Source: Giesbergeria sp.
GTDB lineage: Bacteria; Pseudomonadota; Gammaproteobacteria; Burkholderiales; Burkholderiaceae_C
Assembly (NCBI GenBank): GCA_030690515.1
Contig: JAUYGP010000047.1
Span: 1-6,646 of the forward strand
Direction: 5' to 3'
DNA length: 6,646 nucleotides
Shown here: positions 5,974-6,646 of the stretch, one piece after another
How positions within the stretch are numbered: position 1 is the first letter of the stretch
Layout of the letters: each line of letters begins with the position of its first letter
Program-made: the position numbers and the translations under genes
The notes under the pieces: model-generated
Told to the model about the DNA's origin: nothing
The model's input: the letters and a program-made list of their open reading frames with translations, nothing else
Database searches by the model: none

Positions 5974-6646
5974 GGGCCAGGTCGTGAATGCGTTGAAGCA
6001 CCGACAGGGGGTTGTTGCTGTCCAGTGGCAACACATGCGGGAACACCCCGGCAGCGGCCAGTGGTTGGTTGCCTTTCTGTTGTGACCAGGTTTCCAGTCG
6101 CTGGATATAGCCCTCCGCCGTAGCTGTATCGCCCAGCGGCATCAAAACGGCCAGAACCTGGCGCTCTGGAGTGGTAATCAACCAGTTTTCGTCCAGCTCG
6201 CGTTTGAGGCGCTGGATTTGCTGGGGCAGGTCGCGTGCAATGGCGCGTGGCAGAAATTCCAGCGCCACGATGATGCTGGGAACCCGTGTGCTGGCGCGGA
6301 TGTGCGACAGGCGCTGGGCTTCGAAGGCAAACGGGGCCGGGCAGTCGGGCAGTACCTGCAGGATGGGGTGTGCCAGCGCTTGCATCGAGAGGCCGTCGGT
6401 GTAGTACCCCAGGAGCAGGTTGATGGTTTGCAGGTTTTCTGTCTGCAGCGAGAAAAAGGGCATTTCCTCGATCAGCAGCAGGCCGTACAGCTCGCCGCCC
6501 AGGTCCAGCAGCGGCGCGGCCACCAGGTAACGGCTGTGCTGCTGCGTGGACAGCACCTCGTTGATATGGCACAGCTTGCGGGTTTCGATGGCCTGTTGTA
6601 CCAGGGGGTCGCTTTCGAGCACCTGCAGGGGCGTGCCCAGGCTGGC
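5966..6646 (-). CDS. pelD: Cyclic-di-GMP receptor PelD, C-terminal part (5' end outside the window)
   Basis: PelD is the inner-membrane receptor that activates Pel synthesis when cyclic-di-GMP binds. Only the last 226 codons are present; family members are about twice as long, so the membrane segments and most of the GAF domain lie beyond the right edge. Numbering from the window edge, the end of a GAF-like domain is visible up to about residue 85 (YLVAAPLLDLGGELYGLLLI). A GGDEF-like fold follows from about 120 (PSIIVALEFLPRAIARDL). It is catalytically degenerate: where diguanylate cyclases have GGDEF before AVLLP, this protein has ERQVL before AVLMP. The inhibitory-site motif RELD (R149, D152; bases 6191-6202) is kept, as is an arginine 34 residues further on (YIQRLE), matching from memory the cyclic-di-GMP contacts of Pseudomonas PelD. 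The stop TAA lies 8 nt inside pelE. No start is assigned because the frame stays open to the edge. Confidence 0.93.
   Translation of the reverse strand, partial: ASLGTPLQVLESDPLVQQAIETRKLCHINEVLSTQQHSRYLVAAPLLDLGGELYGLLLIEEMPFFSLQTENLQTINLLLGYYTDGLSMQALAHPILQVLPDCPAPFAFEAQRLSHIRASTRVPSIIVALEFLPRAIARDLPQQIQRLKRELDENWLITTPERQVLAVLMPLGDTATAEGYIQRLETWSQQKGNQPLAAAGVFPHVLPLDSNNPLSVLQRIHDLAHD
6191..6202 (-). other. Cyclic-di-GMP-binding I-site (RxxD) codons in pelD
   Basis: These four codons encode Arg-Glu-Leu-Asp, shortly before the place where an active diguanylate cyclase would have GGDEF. In Pseudomonas PelD the equivalent Arg and Asp bind cyclic-di-GMP and are needed for Pel production. The motif is seen directly; the binding role is by family analogy. 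Confidence 0.75.

Noticed and set aside
5530..6123. A 197-codon open frame on the + strand opposite pelE and pelD
   Set aside because: It is antisense to two genes that have family-typical sequence, and its His/Gln/Gly-rich translation looks like a frame shadow.
1..6646. CRISPR arrays, tRNA or rRNA genes, insertion sequences and direct-repeat attachment sites
   Set aside because: No repeated units, RNA gene signatures, transposase frames or flanking direct repeats were seen on either strand by eye.

Overview
The window is GC-rich, densely coded DNA from a Gram-negative proteobacterium. The protein sequences and a his gene next to a pel cluster suggest a betaproteobacterium of the Burkholderiales (Comamonadaceae-like). 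That placement is an inference from general resemblance, not a search result.

Layout: a complete hisA (histidine biosynthesis) runs on the + strand at the left edge. Everything else is on the - strand and forms the 3' part of a Pel exopolysaccharide operon. Read in the direction of transcription (right to left), it contains the C-terminal half of pelD, which runs off the right edge, then pelE, pelF and pelG, and finally a putative glycoside-hydrolase lipoprotein of the spherulin-4 (Sph3/GH135-like) family. hisA and the lipoprotein gene converge, with only 23 bases between their stop codons. A 9-bp perfect inverted repeat sits at that junction.

How the genes work together: PelD is the inner-membrane cyclic-di-GMP receptor, and its degenerate GGDEF domain and RxxD site are visible here. 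PelE is a membrane-anchored TPR protein, PelF is the cytosolic GT4 glycosyltransferase and PelG is the polytopic MOP-type membrane protein. In Pseudomonas these four form the inner-membrane synthase/transporter complex. pelA, pelB and pelC are not in the window; in the usual pelABCDEFG order they would lie upstream of pelD, beyond the right edge. The pel genes are tightly coupled, with overlaps of 8, 4 and 1 nt, while the lipoprotein gene follows after a gap of 20 or 65 nt.

The most interesting item is that last gene. It encodes a predicted outer-membrane lipoprotein with an Ig-like spacer and a spherulin-4 TIM-barrel domain. Fungal Sph3 of this family cleaves alpha-1,4-N-acetylgalactosamine polymers, and Pel is itself an alpha-1,4-linked galactosamine/N-acetylgalactosamine polymer. 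The gene is therefore a good candidate for a Pel-trimming or Pel-releasing hydrolase added to the operon. All stretches longer than 300 bases are covered by genes.
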